Assembly: GCA_902767065.1 (NCBI GenBank) | Contig: CACXFW010000344.1 | Span: 1-5,668 of the forward strand | DNA from: an uncultured Lachnospiraceae bacterium | GTDB lineage: Bacteria; Bacillota; Clostridia; Lachnospirales; Lachnospiraceae | DNA: 5,668 nucleotides | Direction of reading: 5' to 3' | Shown here: piece after piece, positions 4,734 to 5,668 of the stretch | Layout: each line of letters opens with the position of its first letter | Position numbering within the stretch: the stretch's first letter is position 1 | Made by a program: the position numbers and the translations under genes | Notes under the pieces: generated by a model | What the model was told of the DNA's origin: nothing | Seen by the model: the letters and a program-made list of their open reading frames with translations, nothing else | The model's database searches: none

Positions 4734-5668
4734 TTAGAACGCAGTATCCAGAAGCGTGATTCCATCGATCGGGCTGCCGTTTCCTTCTTCGTCATAGAAC
4801 AGACCGAAGTAAGGCGCAGACCGGTATTCGGACTCATGATAATATCCGTCCGAAACGACCGGGGTATCCGGCAGATATTCCGGATCCGTATCAACATCCG
4901 CCTCAAATCCGTCCGGCAGCTCCTCGCCGAATACGGTGAAGGTGGAGGTATCAAATACCTTCAGGCTTCCGTCTTCAAGCTCGGCCGCGACCTTCTCCAG
5001 CTCCTCGGCGGTTCCCTCAGCGGCAACAGCCTCGTTCAGGTCGGTCAGCATGACGGAACCGGTCTGAAGCGTTCCGGTGTAGTCCGCCGGGATGCTCTCT
5101 CCGCTCACCGCAGAAAGAATCGCGGATACGAAATACGGAGTCCAGTCAATCTTGGAAGAAATGATATAGGTATTCGGAGCCGCGTCAATGGTGGATCCGT
5201 TGTAGGAAACATCCGGGACACCGGCCGCTTCGCAGGCCGTCGGCGCACCCATGGAGTCAGCGTGCTGGGAGATCAGGACGCAGCCGTCCTTGATCAGCGT
5301 ATTCGCGCCTTCCTTCTCGGCGGTCTCATCATACCAGGAACCGGTGAAGGTGACTTCCATCGTCGCGCTCGGGCACTCATGCCTTACGCCCAGGAAGAAG
5401 GATGTGAATCCGGAGATCACCTCTGCATAGGTAAATGCTCCGACATATCCGACCTTGGCTTCGTCTTCGGTGATGTCACCGTTCTCGATCATCTCGTTCA
5501 GCTTCATGCCTGCGGCAACGCCTGCAAGGAATCTTCCTTCGTAGATCGAGGCAAATGCGTTGTGGTAGTTGTCAAGGCCTTCCGTATGCGCCTTGGTTCC
5601 GGTTGCATGGCAGAACTGTACGTTCGGCGCTTCCTGCGCAGCCTGGATCATATAATCCTCATGGCCGA
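4734..5668 (-). CDS. BMP-family nucleoside-binding protein of ABC transporter, C-terminal part
   Basis: The 3' portion, 310 codons, of a PnrA/BMP-type (NupN-like) substrate-binding protein; the signal peptide and lipobox lie outside the window. The first residues seen, GHEDYMIQAA, and the following FCHATGTKAHTEG are the mid-protein region of this family, so the ATG at 5651 is internal and not the start. Other family marks are NAFASIYEGRFLAGVAAGM (residues 32-50 of the visible part), a KVGYVGAFTYAEV strand (66-78) and a conserved core TGSWYDE...LISQHADSMGAP. The long acidic tail ends LLDTAF. The mature protein would be anchored outside the membrane and deliver a nucleoside to the two permeases encoded downstream. 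The family is clear; which nucleoside is bound is unknown. It is presumably the first structural gene of the operon, with the promoter beyond the window. Confidence 0.93.
   Translation of the reverse strand, partial: GHEDYMIQAAQEAPNVQFCHATGTKAHTEGLDNYHNAFASIYEGRFLAGVAAGMKLNEMIENGDITEDEAKVGYVGAFTYAEVISGFTSFFLGVRHECPSATMEVTFTGSWYDETAEKEGANTLIKDGCVLISQHADSMGAPTACEAAGVPDVSYNGSTIDAAPNTYIISSKIDWTPYFVSAILSAVSGESIPADYTGTLQTGSVMLTDLNEAVAAEGTAEELEKVAAELEDGSLKVFDTSTFTVFGEELPDGFEADVDTDPEYLPDTPVVSDGYYHESEYRSAPYFGLFYDEEGNGSPIDGITLLDTAF

Noticed and set aside
3913..4737. Plus-strand open frame of 274 codons antisense to the ATPase gene
   Set aside because: It lies opposite a clear ABC ATPase and the following gap, has no ribosome site or recognisable motif, and its openness follows from the codon pattern of the real gene.
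4502..4954. Minus-strand 150-codon frame overlapping the binding-protein gene
   Set aside because: It is a shifted frame across the end of the binding protein and the intergenic gap, with no protein-family features.
5649..5651. ATG as the start of the binding-protein gene
   Set aside because: The frame continues upstream to the edge with the family-typical GHEDY, and a start here would leave the protein without signal peptide and N-terminal lobe.

Overview
The window reads as a stretch of Gram-positive chromosome, most likely from a moderately GC-rich member of the Clostridia (Lachnospiraceae-like). This rests on three things: the wording of the protein motifs, the strong AGGAGG-type ribosome sites, and the Bacillus nupNOPQ-like gene order. 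The assignment is inference, since no rRNA or marker gene is present. All recognisable genes lie on the minus strand and read right to left.

From 5668 down to 890 is a four-gene nucleoside-type ABC importer operon of the BMP (basic membrane protein / PnrA) family. It begins with a substrate-binding lipoprotein whose 5' end lies outside the window (4734-5668). Next come a double-domain ATPase (2974-4509, TTG start), a first permease (1889-2977) and a second permease (890-1885). ATPase and permease 1 share an ATGA overlap, and the two permeases are 3 bases apart, so these three are probably translationally coupled. The 224-base gap after the binding-protein gene carries a 13-bp stem-loop. That would suit higher expression of the binding protein than of the membrane parts. 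The binding protein would capture a nucleoside outside the cell, the permease pair would form the channel, and the ATPase would drive import.

From 889 down to 425 is a 465-base non-coding stretch unusually rich in secondary structure. Four inverted repeats follow one another (533-547, 550-684, 696-752, 775-872). The largest could fold into a hairpin with an 18-bp perfect inner stem and a 26-position outer stem. No classical U-tract terminator was found. A good sigma-A-type promoter (perfect TATAAT, 17-bp spacer) lies at 483-511 and faces left.

That promoter drives the start of a glycogen branching enzyme gene (glgB, 1-424, cut by the window edge). Its first ~70 residues are an Ala/Lys-rich tail with a lysine at almost exactly every fourth position, resembling histone H1-like tails, placed ahead of the normal GlgB N-terminal domain.

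The items most worth a second look are the hairpin cluster between the two transcription units and the periodic Lys tail on GlgB.
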